Assembly (NCBI GenBank): GCA_030407085.1
Contig: CM059584.1
Span: 127,567,001 to 127,631,000 of the forward strand
Reading direction: 5' to 3'
DNA: 64,000 nt
Source of the DNA: Trichopria drosophilae
Taxonomy: Eukaryota; Arthropoda; Insecta; Hymenoptera; Diapriidae
The position numbers and the translations under genes are program-made. Each line of letters opens with the position of its first letter. Within the stretch, counting starts at the first letter, position 1. Below are positions 1 through 10,995 of this stretch, piece by piece. The notes beneath the pieces are model-generated. The model was not told where the DNA came from. It worked only from the letters and a program-made list of their open reading frames with translations, and made no database searches.

Positions 1-1083
1 GTTTAAATTAACATCTTCCTCTATTTAAACATATTTACTAATGTTCTATGCAGTCACTGTATAATATATATTACGGGGAAGGTCCTAAACTACTCATCAT
101 CACAAAAATGAAAAGTTTCGGAGATATTCCCATATATGACACGCTGAGAATAAAAATGGGTCAAAAATATAACGCGGGAAAAAGTGAATTAACGTTTTTA
201 ACGCGGAAAAATGAATTAAATAATTTCCGCGAGCAAAAATGACTTATATAATATTCAGGGCAAAAATGGATTAAAATTATAATTCACTTTGGCTCTTATG
301 GAATATTTAACCTACTTTTGCTCGCATCATAAAAAGTAAACCATTTTTACCCGTTAGCTGAAATTAACTCACTTTTGCCAGTTTCCAAAAGTTAACCCGT
401 TTTTGTATTAATTCGAATAATATCTACACAAAGTGACTCTTATTGTTTTGTTTATCGGAAACGGGACTTACGAGTATAATCATGTGTAAACATGATTCTA
501 TTTATTTAGGAATGTTGTTAAAATATAACATTGTTATAATTGAAATCGAAAAACAACTCAATTATGAAAATAATAAAGTTTTATTTATTTCTTACTATGA
601 TTTTGTCAGTGGAGATAGCGATAACGAATAATGTAGCATATTATTTTTGTACTTCATCATTTTTTGTTTAAGAACGCATTTAATTACTTTATAAAATATA
701 TCTATATAATTAAACAGGTGTTGTGATTTATTCAATTATTACCGATTAACTTAAACTCGTAAACTTAGAAAGTTTGAATCTTTTGAGACTAGCTTGCGAA
801 GCTTAGCAATGAGAAAGGCCATATTATAAGGATGGCCTTAACTCAAAGTAATTGCAAAGTTGATGACAATTGACAATATAAGGTGATATATTAAAACGAT
901 TATTAAGCGCGACCGTTCAAGTTCAATAATATAAAATAATAGGCCGAGCAAAAACGAATTATAATTTCAGCGTCAGCAAAAATGATATACATTTTCAATT
1001 CGGTTTTGCCCAAAAGAATATTTTATAAATGTAATTTTTATCTTCGTAATATTTTTACACATTTTTGCTCGCAGCGTCTAATC
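1..1083. repeat. AT-rich spacer with GCAAAAATGA-type motifs
   Basis: I see no gene here. Between about 130-400 and 930-1080 a short motif close to GAGCAAAAATGACTTA recurs in both orientations, the reverse form reading TAACTCACTTTTGCC. The same motif cluster returns at 2325-2560, so this looks like three decayed copies of one foldback-type repeat. Small open frames at 48-242 and 443-631 have no recognisable domain and are best ignored. Confidence 0.5.
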
Positions 1084-1330
1084 TCGAAAATGGGACGTAA
1101 CAGAAAATTCTGCTAACATCATAACAAAAAACACGTCGGATATGATACTTCGCTTGTGAAAAATCTCTTGTGCCCTAAAATTAATCCAAACATGGCAAAA
1201 AACGCTAATTTCGATACATTTAACCTCACTTTTCTCAAAAATGCGACGGAATAGGAAAATTCTGCTAGTGTCATCGTTTTCAGCACCAAAAAACAGTTCG
1301 GATATGATACTCTGCTTGTCAAAGGCAAAA
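1084..1330. repeat. two-unit tandem duplication, about 156 bp per unit
   Basis: Two diverged direct copies lie head to tail. Both contain AAAATTCTGCTA followed by TCGGATATGATACT and a GCTTGT end. The minus-strand open frames across it (1078-1440) repeat the same peptide pattern and are by-products of the duplication. Confidence 0.6.
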
Positions 1331-1495
1331 TCAGCGTCGAACAGTGATAAGGGAGCGTATATTCTGCAAATAATATGCCTCTCAATACTTAATTGTGCCC
1401 CTGTAATAAAAAATTGGTGAAAACAATAAGTCAATGACAATGAATATCAGTTGTATACGTCTCTTTCAAAAATTCCGAGAATTAAGCAATGTACA

Positions 1496-2145
1496 CTGAG
1501 AGAAAGGATCGTTTGTTGTAAAAAAAGTCATTCAATTGCAAAGTTGAAATCATTCTTTTAATGTAAAGATGGCATTGTTATGTTAAATGCGATTCATATA
1601 ATATTAGCATCTTATATCAGAATTGACCATTTCTTAAAAGTTAAGAAACGTATACTTTGAACTCGACAGCTGCGCAAATTCACAAATAAGACATGGAACA
1701 TGTCTCTTGTACGATGTATTTGTTTATAAAATAAGCATATTTAATATTATAAACAATATCTTTAATTTATTCGTTTTCACAATAACAACCACTGAATTGC
1801 AATGGCGCTCAATCGTTCTTAACAAACCAAACAAAGCAGCCGGGTTGTCATTTGAGGTTATGTTACGATGCGTATCGACTCCAACCTTACATTTTGTAGC
1901 TATTAACATTACTTTATAGATACAAACTCATAGTAAACAAGCGGTTTCTTAACTATTAAGAAATGTTTGGTTGCATTTAATAGATATTTCTTAAGATATG
2001 CATTGTTTGCACTAAGAAATGTCAGCTTTATATGAAATGAATAATTATTTTATACTTAAAAAATTATTGGATTCGCCGTATTTAAATATATGATTTCTTA
2101 ACTATTAAGAAGCCTTCTCTTTAGTAAACAATCCTTTCCTCAGTG
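1496..2145. mobile_element. 650-bp MITE with TA target duplication
   Basis: The left end reads CACTGAGAGAAAGGATCGTT and the right end is its near-perfect reverse complement. TA flanks both ends (1494-1495 and 2146-2147), as for the Tc1/mariner superfamily. There is no transposase; the interior is AT-rich with several inverted TTAAGAAATGT-like words. It is a non-autonomous element. Confidence 0.75.
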
Positions 2146-2324
2146 TAGAAGCATACCAAATTGAATACTTTTATTACAGAATTAACATAAGAGGTATAAT
2201 AGTGTAATCAGGGAATTAACACAAATAATGATTAAAATTTTAAATCATTTGTATATTTTTAAAAGAATCCCAAAAGTTTAAAAATTGCGATATCAAAGCG
2301 AACAAGTTTCTATACAAAATTATA

Positions 2325-2560
2325 ATACGAGCAAAAATAAGTTAAAATTTCTTTGCGGGTAAAAGTGACTTATAATTTCCGAGCGGGCAAGAATGACTTA
2401 AATTTCTAATTCGTTTTTGTCCTGAAGAATATTTTTGTTCTCACAATAGTGTAACTCACTTTTGCCCACAGCCTGTAATTTGTTTCGTCTTTGCTCGCGA
2501 ACAGAATAATAACCCATTTTTTCTCGCGGCGTATGTTTAGCCCGTTTTTGCTATCAGCGT
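2325..2560. repeat. third cluster of GCAAAAATGA/TCACTTTTGCC motifs
   Basis: The forward motif (GAGCAAAAATAAG, GGGCAAGAATGACTTA) and its reverse form (TAACTCACTTTTGCCC) alternate within 230 bp, matching the clusters at 130-400 and 930-1080. Confidence 0.5.
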
Positions 2561-2570
2561 GTCATATATT

Positions 2571-2857
2571 CGCTATAACTCGGTCAATTTTGAGAATTTT
2601 GAAACGAATAAAAAATGAAATTGTTCATTACAGTTTCCCAGGTCTAGTGAAGAAAGAAAAAATGATATATCTTAATAAATCAAAAAGTTATTAATTTTTT
2701 AATGCAGAACTGCGAAATTTGTGTTTTTATAGATTCAGGCGCTTCGTTTATCGAGCGAATGTCAAGCATCCGAAAACTTTCAGCGAGAAAGTTGTTCATT
2801 AAGGTATGAACAAATTTTCTGGAAAGTTTCATCTCAATTTCATTAATAGTTTTAAAA
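2571..2857 (+). repeat. dispersed 287-bp repeat, copy A
   Basis: This stretch is nearly identical to 45117-45403: both start CGCTATAACTC, both end in AATAGTTTTAAAA, and both are 287 bp. The second copy interrupts a gypsy pol gene, so this is a mobile family. No TIR or protein was recognised. Confidence 0.75.
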
Positions 2858-2862
2858 AATTT

Positions 2863-2985
2863 GCCGGTGTGAAACAGTCCGGTGTGAGCTGTGATGGTTT
2901 TCGGTGTGAATATTTACACCGATGAAAGGTTTAATAGATATCCGCTCGCGGTGTGATCGGTGTGAAATTCAATGTGGTGTGATTC
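2863..2985 (+). repeat. cluster of six GGTGTGA words
   Basis: GGTGTGA occurs at 2866, 2881, 2903, 2950, 2959 and 2976 on the plus strand, plus one TTTACACCG in reverse. The word resembles a T-box half-site core. Whether this is regulatory or only a degenerate short tandem repeat cannot be told from the sequence. Confidence 0.45.
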
Positions 2986-3166
2986 GTTTATACACGTTTG
3001 CGCATGCGCTCTACTTTCCGTAAAATGACAAAATACACACAGGTTTGCTCACTGTGGATTGTCCGATGCTCGTGAAACACAAGTGGTAAGTACATACATT
3101 AAAAATTTAATAAAATACATTAACCATTGAGAGCCCTTGTAGACTAAGAAGAATTAAGAAGCCCTG

Positions 3167-4813
3167 ATGGAATTCCGAGAAGACGTATTATTCGAAGAAG
3201 TTGTCCTGCGAAAAATTCGCATCCCGGGACAAGGAATAAGATGGCTGAAAGTCGCGGCACAATCATCGCTCTCACCCATGTTGTTTAACTTCGTCATGGA
3301 CGAGTTATTAAAAGCTTTAAGCGCTGGTATCGGAGTAGACTTGGATGGCTGCAGGATTAACGCGTTGGCCTATGCAGATGACCTCATTCTTGTCGCCTCC
3401 ACGCAGAGAGACCTGCAACAGCTGTTGGATGAAGCAGGCCAATTTCTATCTGACTGCGGACTGAATTTCAATGCTGGAAAGTGTGCGAAAGTGGCAATCA
3501 AACCGATTCCACATGTGAAGAAAACCGCAATTGACGCGAAATGCACGTTCACCATCAGTGGCGTGACATTAAAATCTATGAAAAGGGATGACGAGTGGGT
3601 CTACCTCGAAATCCCTTTTACGCCAGAAGGCAAAATGTCGTTGGGCCCGAAAGATATGTACAAAGAAATGCTGAAAGCCATAACTAAAGCTCCACTTAAA
3701 CCATAGCAGAGGTTCTGGGCGTTGAGGCACGTGCTTATCCATAAGGTACAATACCATCTTACCTATGGGTGTACTACGATCGGCCTCCTGCGATCAATGG
3801 ATATATGCGTAAGTATGCCCGCAGGTGGCTGGCACAGCCGCACGATTGCCTGAATGCCTTCTTCCATGCTACCCTTCAAGACGGGAGTTTGGGTATTCCA
3901 TCTTTTAGATGGATTATACCATTGCTTAGAACATAAATGCTAACGAACCTATTAACATCACCAGTCTTGTAGAATTCCCAAGGGAATAATTATCTGCAGA
4001 AGGAATTGGCAAAAGAGGAGATAAGACTGTCCGATCATGGAAACCAACTTTCCTCGGCGCTTGACATCAATGCCCGATGGTCGACATTACTTTATAAGGC
4101 AGTGGACGGTGCACCACTGAGAACTTCATCGACGGTACAGCAACAACATCGCTGGGTGGGAGACGGTACGAGACTGCTGAGCGGCAAAGACTTCATCAAT
4201 GCCCTCAAAGTCCGTATAAACCCCATCCCAACCCGTACCCGTTCGACACGAGGGAGGCGGGAATGGGACCGCCAGTGTCGGGCTGGCTGCAACCAGCCCG
4301 AAACACTGAACTACATTACGCAGCGCTGTCATCGCTGCCATGACGTTCGAAACAAGCGTCATGATGCCATTGTAAAGTACATAGGAAGAGATGCCGAGGT
4401 CTGAGGGTTCAGATCAGGGTTCATTAAGAACCACACTTTCGAACAGACGAATGGTTGGGGAAGCCAGACATCGTCTGTGTAAAGGACGCATCTGCCGTCG
4501 TAGTAGATGCACGAGTCCGTTCGAATCAATCCGAATTGAACCGCCTAAATACCGATAAGATCAGGTATTATGAGGGAAACTTCAGCCTCATAGAGCGATT
4601 AAAGAGAAATACAATGTCAGCTCGGTCAAGGTCATTGCAGCAACCTTGAACTGGAGGGGCCTTTGGAGTGCTCATTCCGCTAGAGACCTCTTGCAAAACA
4701 ACATCTTGCGAACGAGGGATATTGCAATAGTAAGTACCAGGACCATCATTGGTACTTATGCGTCATACCGCCATTTCACGCGGTGGACATATGTCCGGAC
4801 TGGAGTCGGATGA
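3167..4813 (+). pseudogene. R2-clade non-LTR retrotransposon, 5'-truncated and frameshifted
   Basis: The pieces follow R2 order. Positions 3167-3706 encode the reverse transcriptase palm with LSPMLFNFVMD and the YADD active-site box. After a stop, 3707-3950 still encodes the thumb-like part (ARRWLAQPHD, DGSLGIPSFRW). Positions 4006-4404 carry the C-terminal CCHC zinc knuckle (CRAGCNQPETLNYITQRC). Positions 4455-4649 hold the KPDI and VVDARV motifs of the restriction-enzyme-like endonuclease, and the last frame ends near 4811 after ATLNWRGLW. At least three frame changes and one stop make it inactive. The fingers domain and N-terminal zinc fingers are missing. R2 elements normally insert in 28S rDNA, but neither flank here is rRNA. 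Confidence 0.85.
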
Positions 4814-5295
4814 TCGCTGCCTGGCACGGTCTTTTATTTTTAGCGACTGCCCTCGCTAAGTTATTAGAAATAATAATTAAATTTTTCATATGGCTATGTT
4901 TTTACAAGTTTAGGTTCGAAAATTACCACATGCAGCGTAGAGTTTTTACAGTGACAATATGTAAACCGTGTAAATACCTACGCTACAAGTGGTAAATTTA
5001 CTAACTTAAATTTGTAAAAAACCTACGTTCAACGTTGGTTACAAAATTGCCGACGCTGAGAGTGGCAAAATTACACAGAAATTTTTTACAGTGTTAGTAA
5101 GCAAAATACAACACGTTGTAAGTTCTCTACGTTCGACGTAATCAATTTACTAGGCCTTTGACAACCTTTAATTTTGAGTAGCATAAATTACAATGTTCAG
5201 AGTAGTGATATTACTATAGTTATAAAATTAATCAGATTTTTTACAGTGTGCTTAATAAGTCGTTGCACACATTGTTTTCAAATTTTTAAAAATCG
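4814..5295. other. AT-rich spacer, no gene
   Basis: Nothing protein-coding was recognised. The word TTTTTACAGTG occurs near 4940, 5086 and 5240, like the ends of small TA-type MITEs, but I could not pair the ends confidently. Confidence 0.4.
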
Positions 5296-5440
5296 TCTAT
5301 TATGCAAAATTTTCCACCAATTTTAAATTAATTACGTTGTTATCTTTTTTTAAGAGATCCAAAAGTAATTCTGCAAATATAGAAATATTAATTTCTAATT
5401 GGTCGTGAAATCGAAAGGGAAAGTTCCCCCAACAAAAAAA
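5296..5440 (+). repeat. dispersed repeat, copy of the window's right edge
   Basis: This matches 63857-64000 in the same orientation (TCTATTATGCAAAATTTTCC at the start, GGTCGTGAAA near the end) with few differences. The second copy runs off the window, so the full unit is longer than seen. Confidence 0.75.
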
Positions 5441-6013
5441 AGTAGATGTGGTGAAATCGGCCTCCAGCCGGAGTTGTCGGTGCCGATTCGCTTTCCACAC
5501 TTCAAGGAACGCGGACGCTACTTCGTTCGCGGTTCGACGACACGCTCCTTTTATTTATTATTATACTCTTATTATTCTGATGTTCGTGTTACAATACTCT
5601 GTGTTTACAGTACATATAAGAAATTGTTAAATGTAAACAATCCGCATCTACTACAATTCAGATTGGGATCTTTGAGATTTTATTCAGTACCAGAAGGGAT
5701 TCTACCTGCTGTTTGGAATTTTATTGTTGTACGTTTTCAATTTTATTGACATTGACGCAGGATATTCAGCTACATCTTTCTTACTGCATGTAAGCCAGTC
5801 ATGAAAAAGTCCCTTAAAAGAAAACCAGGAGATTCTATTGGGCATCTTGACTCATCAACAGTGCACCAAGCTTCACCAATTTACAAAAGCTTCGCTCTAT
5901 CAAACTGCAGTCCGATCCCGGTTTTACCATCAAGAGGAAATCTATAATTTGTAGAGGATGGAACAAAAGTGTCATCAATCCGGTCAACTGTTGTGTGTGT
6001 GAATCTTATTTGA
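5441..6013 (+). other. unrecognised partly open region
   Basis: The plus strand is open over 5399-5749 and stays nearly open to about 6000 in another frame, with a stretch rich in Ser, Pro and Lys. No domain is recognised. It could be the remains of a transposon coding end, but nothing supports a function. Confidence 0.25.
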
Positions 6014-7662
6014 CCGATTCCATTCAAAATCGGGCAGGGGTACTATGTTGACTTCTGAAAAATTATTTTCCATGAAATATGTTGATCTTTAGGGCAAATA
6101 AGGTGACCCGTAATTTTTTGTTTCAAGGAAAAATTTTTTTTTCAAGTTCTGAGCAATTTAAAATTCACTCGTAAATCTGCAAATTCCAAAAAATATGGAA
6201 TAAAATTTTTTTTAAATGCTATATTTTCTACGGTTATTAATATTTTACTATTATTGCTCGTTCATATGGTAGTGTTATTGGTACTTTATCGATATCCAAT
6301 AATAAAATTGACAAAAATAGAAAAAAATGGCCATTTTTCGAAAAAAATAACAAATTAATTTTCTCAAAAACATCAGTTTTTTTTCTTAAATTTTTTTTAA
6401 TAGATTACTGGTAATATTAGTCACAAAATCTGAGTAGTCACATAGGCACTAAACGAAGCTACTTGCCTGTAGAATTTTTGTACTGTTTTTCAATTTGAAG
6501 TACAAGTTTCGTCGAGGTGGGACATATTTTATTTTACCTCAATCATTTAACAAAGGGAAATATGTCGAAAACCTAACATTCAATAATCTGATATTTTAAA
6601 AACCTGACACTCAAAAACCCGACGTTTAAAAAAACCGATAATTTAAAAAACGACCAATTTCTCGACTTTCGACGCATCGTTTTTTTAGTTTTTTTTTACA
6701 AATTGTCGAGTTTTTTTAAGTGTCAAGTTTTTGAAGATTCCGGTTTTTGCATTTGCCGAGTTGCAGTCGCATTGGCCCCTTGTGGCCGCCAAATTAACTA
6801 CATAAAACAATCGTATGCAATGCCAATTCGAAATTAGAACGTTACTAGTGAATTGAAAAATATCATATCAAGAACATATTTGAGACTTAAATATTGTAAA
6901 AATTTATTAAATACGCCAAAAATCCGACATGCAAAAATCGGACTCTTTAAAATCTCGACAACTTAAAAAAAAAAAAACTAAAAAATCGATGCATCGAAAG
7001 TCAAGAAATTGCTTGTTTTTAAATTGTCGGTTTTTTAAATGTCGGTTTTTTGAGTGTCGGGTTTTTAAAATATCAGGTCATTGAATGTTAGGTTTTAGAC
7101 ATATTTCCCTTTGTTAAATGATTTAGATAAAATAAAATATGTCCCACCTCGACGAAACTTGTACTTCAAATTGAAAAACAGTACAAAAATTCTACAGGCA
7201 AGTAGCTTCGTTTAGCGCCTATGTGACTACTCAGATTTTGTGACTAATATTACCAGTAATCTATTAAAAAAAATTTAAGAAAAAAAAACTGATGTTGTTG
7301 AGAAAATTAACTTTTAATTTTTTTCGAAAAATGGCCGACATTTTGTTTTTTTTTTCAATTTTTGTCAATATTATTATTGGATATCGATAAAGTACCAATA
7401 ACACTACCACATGAACGAACAATAATAGTAAAATATTAATAACCGTAGAAAATATAGCATTTTAAAAAAATTTTATTCCATATTTTTTGGAATTTGCAGA
7501 TTTACGGGTGAATTTTTAATTGCTCAGAACTTCAAAAAAAAAATTTTCCGTGAAACAAAAAAATACGGGTCACCTTATTTGCCCTAAAGAACAACATATT
7601 TCATGGAAAATAATTGTTAAGAAGTCAACATAGTACCCCTGCCCGATTTTGAATGGAATCGG
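6014..7662. mobile_element. 1.65-kb foldback element with arms of about 750 bp
   Basis: The left arm starts CCGATTCCATTCAAAATCGG and the right arm ends with its reverse complement. The arms pair for roughly 750 bp each around a short spacer of about 150 bp at 6765-6915. There is no open frame of note. Inside each arm are runs of short direct words such as AAAAAACCCGAC. No clean target duplication was seen because the symmetry continues a few bases outward. It looks like a non-autonomous foldback DNA element. Confidence 0.8.
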
Positions 7663-8433
7663 CCATCAAATAAAAATGATTAATACGAATTAAATGCATA
7701 AATTTATTAATTGACCATATCTGGAACAATACTGGTATGTCCAATTTCGTTATTTTGAAAATACCTTTTTCTCAATTATTATTATTACATGCCACGATTC
7801 ATATAATCGAACAATTAGCACGTCGTCGCAGTATAAACGGCAGTTAATCTTTCGCGTCAGCGATGAAGAAAAGAATCGCACAAAAAAAGAATTAAAATAG
7901 ATAGGTTCCAAAAAAAACCTTTTGCCCGCCCTACAGAGAAAAACAGAAAAGATCCAAAAAGAAATGTTAACACCTAAAAATTAACAACTTTAATCGCGAT
8001 CGCGCACTATTGGCTTACCTCCATCCCACTGGTCACTGCGACTAAGACTCAAAAGTCCTTTGTATCCTTACGGTGACCGAATCAAAAAAGAAAGATCCGA
8101 TTTCACGTACTAACCGCAAACCCTATGACCTAAACTAGCGTCGCCAGCAAGGAGCGGCATGACTAAGAAACCACTAGTGTTACAATTATTGATTATCGAT
8201 CACGCATAATATCGCATTTCTACTTTATCAATTTCAACTTATCAGTAACATTATTAAAATTATACTAGTCATTCATCACATAAACAACGCTTATCACTAG
8301 CCTACGACACCAAATAAATCTTAATAATAAAAACATATATATGGACACGCCACCACCATATGGTTCACCTTACAAACTTTTATTTTCAAGTAACATTTAC
8401 TTAACTCGAGTAAATGGTTGATTTGAATAATAG
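7663..8433. other. spacer with no recognised gene
   Basis: AT-rich sequence with a less AT-rich patch at 7980-8180. No long open frame, repeat pair or RNA signature was identified. Confidence 0.4.
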
Positions 8434-8441
8434 CAAGTAAA

Positions 8442-9495
8442 GGGTGTACTTCCGAAAACGCCCCCCAACCGATTTTAATTTACATTGGTATACTTACGTA
8501 TTTCGGGGTGCTGATTACGGAAATGATAATGACAATTGGCGCAAATTTTATTTTCATGGTGAAAACCTTAAAAAACCACCATAATGTAAGGTTTTTTGCA
8601 ATTATCTCCTAAAATTTTAAAAATTTCGAAAAATTGTTTAATTAAAAGTTGTAGATTTGATCGAAATACACATTTTATGTTCTATGCATTTTCCCGTCAA
8701 AATCGATAGTTTTTGAGAAAAATCGAAAAACGACAAAACACCATGAAAACGATCAATTATAACATGAATTCCACGTAGCGATACACATATGCTTTTGGGA
8801 ATTGTTAGGGATAGGTAAAGTTCTGACTGGTTAGGTTAGGTTAGTTTTAAGGCACCCAAATGCTTTTATGCATTATTAGGGCTAGGCAGAGTTCTGACTG
8901 GTTAGGTTAGGTTAGTTTTTGGGCACGCACATGCTTTTAGGCATTGTTAGGGCTAGGCAGAGTGCTGACTGGTTAGGTAAGGTTAGTTTTAGGGCACCCA
9001 TATGCTTTTATCCATTATTAGGGCTAGGTAGAGTTCTGACTGGTTAGGTTAGGTTAGTTTAAGGGCACGCATATGCTTTTAGGCATTATTATGCCACCGT
9101 CACAAGCACCTAAGACCATTTCGTGTTAACGAGAGCCGTGACGTTGCCATTTCTCTGCTTCCACTATTTCACTATACGAATTTTGACCTTAATTGTGTTT
9201 TGTAGTTTTTTCGGTTTTTCTCAAAAACTATCGATTTTGGTGGCAATATTTATACAACATAAAATGTGTATTTCGATAAAATCTACAACTTTTATTCGAA
9301 GAATTTTCGAAATTTTGAGAATTTTATGAGATAATTGCAAAAAACCATAAATTATATTGGTTTTTTAAGGTTTTCACCATGAAAATAAAATTTGCGCCAA
9401 TTTTCATTATCATTTTCGTAATCAGCACCCCGAAATACGTAAGTATGGCCAATTTCCATTAAAATCGGTTGGGGGCCGTTTTCGGAAGTTTATCC
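8442..9495. mobile_element. TIR element with 8-bp target duplication CAAGTAAA
   Basis: The left end GGGTGTACTTCCGAAAACG pairs with a reverse-complement right end, and inverted homology extends about 260 bp inward on each side (8442-8700, 9230-9495). CAAGTAAA is found at 8434-8441 and again at 9496-9503, an 8-bp duplication like those of hAT elements. There is no transposase. The centre is a 71-bp tandem array. Confidence 0.75.
8790..9085 (+). repeat. 71-bp tandem array with TTAGG words
   Basis: Four units are spaced exactly 71 bp apart, judged by CTGACTGGTTAGG at 8823, 8894, 8965 and 9036. Each carries GGTTAGGTTAGGTTAG or a close variant (one reads GGTTAGGTAAGG). TTAGG is the insect telomere repeat, but here it is part of a longer unit inside a transposon. 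Confidence 0.85.
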
Positions 9496-9741
9496 CAAGT
9501 AAATATTTGTTTTAAAAAAAAGCAATATATTCGAATTAAATTTTTTTTTTAATTTGAAATATATTTATTTTCACCGAGAAAATATTTTGTTCAAAAAAAT
9601 AAATAAAATTTATGTTTAAAAAAATAATTTATAAATTTGAATAAATATGTACTTGAAACAGAAATATTTTTGAACATTAAATAAATAAATCCTTAAGTTG
9701 AGTAAATACTTTTTATATATTATACATAACTAGGAATTAGG
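9496..9741. other. AT-rich spacer
   Basis: More than 80 percent A+T by eye, with A and T runs. Nothing recognised. Confidence 0.4.
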
Positions 9742-10995
9742 AGAATTTGACGATAACCTTTAAGTTCAAATTTTCAATAAATTGGCTATTGGCTTGCCAA
9801 ACTGTGAAAGGGAAATCCACCGTCTTTCACACAAAATGTTATGAAGCGCACATACAGACACGCGCAATTTAAGCCATACAATAAATGATTAGATTTTTGA
9901 AGGTTAAAGAATTCAAAATGACTTCCACTTATTATCGATCAAATTACAATTTATTTTTATAATTTTCAAATATATAAAATATACACAAAAATTACTTTTC
10001 AATATCTTTTAAAATATTTATTGGTCCTCAGCTTGTCACCTGAAAAAAAAAATGTTGGTGTCAGTCACAGATACAATAAGTTTAATTAATATTAAGTACT
10101 AATGAACAATAATTCATAACGACACTTAATGCAATCTCATGATATAATCAACTCATAAAATAATACGTCCGATTAATCACGAATTCGAGTACATTGGAAA
10201 AAAAACATAATATTTAGTATGACTTATAAAATAATGTGTAATCTTTGTTACTTACAGGATTGAAGTTGCCAAAAGCCCGCATCCTCTGATGCACAAGACG
10301 CTTCACAGCGGGGCAATGCGGCAACGTGCAATCAAGCTTTTGGCACCGTTCTGCGTGCCCGACGAGGATCACGGTCATCTCCGTACAAATCGTACATTGA
10401 GAGTGGGGTTCCTCCCAACATGCTGCCATGTGCAGGGGGCAATTTTTTAACTGCCAGCAGTGAGGCAGCATGTACTCAATGTTGCTACACGATGCAGCAT
10501 GCAGCAATGCCTGCTCTGAAACACCAGGCAATCTTTGCTTGTGCTGCAGACAAGCGGCCACGTTTCGCCGCAGCCTTTGGTCGAATAATGATTGCTGTAA
10601 ACAATTTATTGTTATCATTTTATTCTAAGTAGGCAGAAAATATGATTATAAAACATTGAATTTTTTAAATATAAAGTGCATCCGGTATACAATTGCTAAG
10701 ATCTGCTGTTACCCATTAAGTAAACATATAAGTTAAAACTTAACATATTCAGCATAAGAAAGGAAGTAGCATTGTATAGTGAAAGGCATTGGTAAGTTAA
10801 ACAAGACATGACAGTATACTGGTAATTTGCCAATAGGCTTACACCTACCTCATCACTGGGTCCTACCGACAGTCCTCCCATCGACAGAATCAAATGGTTA
10901 AATTCCATTTTTTTATTCCTGAAAGTAACAAAAACCAAACAGAACATCAGTATTACATATCGATATACTCGGAAAAAATATTATATACCGTTGTA
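9742..10995 (-). repeat. TAZ minigene unit, copy 1 (inverted relative to copy 2)
   Basis: About 1.25 kb is shared with 28159-29418 in inverted orientation, including exons, introns and 3' flank. Homology stops near ACAACGGTATATAAT on the 5' side and near GTCAAATTCT on the 3' side. I see neither terminal inverted repeats nor an obvious target duplication, so the duplication mechanism is unknown. Retained introns argue against retroposition. Confidence 0.85.
10028..10908 (-). CDS. TAZ2-type zinc-finger protein, three exons, copy 1
   Basis: Proposed exons on the minus strand are 10908-10849, 10594-10256 and 10039-10028, with GTAGGT and GTAAGT donors and TTTACAG and TTTTCAG acceptors, all phase 0, giving 136 residues. 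Exon 2 encodes a TAZ-like domain. Fingers 2 and 3 have HxxxC-x7-CxxC (HMAAC...CTIC) and HxxxC-x4-C-x4-C (HAERC...CTLPHC), the spacing of TAZ2 of CBP/p300 acetyltransferases. Finger 1 (HAASC...LPHC) has Tyr where copy 2 has Cys. In CBP/p300 this domain binds transactivation domains; here it stands alone and ends three codons into exon 3. An acceptor site just upstream of the ATG suggests that the first listed exon was internal in a longer parent gene. AATAAA follows the stop. Function is unknown; a non-autonomous gene fragment is the main alternative. Confidence 0.6.

Noticed and set aside
8790..9085. Interstitial telomere or chromosome end from TTAGG repeats
   Set aside because: TTAGG is only part of a 71-bp unit bounded by transposon arms; no long pure TTAGG run.
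10028..10618. Helitron capture of the TAZ gene
   Set aside because: Copy ends show no TC start, no CTRR hairpin end and no A|T insertion site, so the idea is unsupported.
10420..10632. Plus-strand frame over TAZ copy 1
   Set aside because: It is antisense to exon 2 and contains no domain; the zinc-finger frame is on the minus strand.
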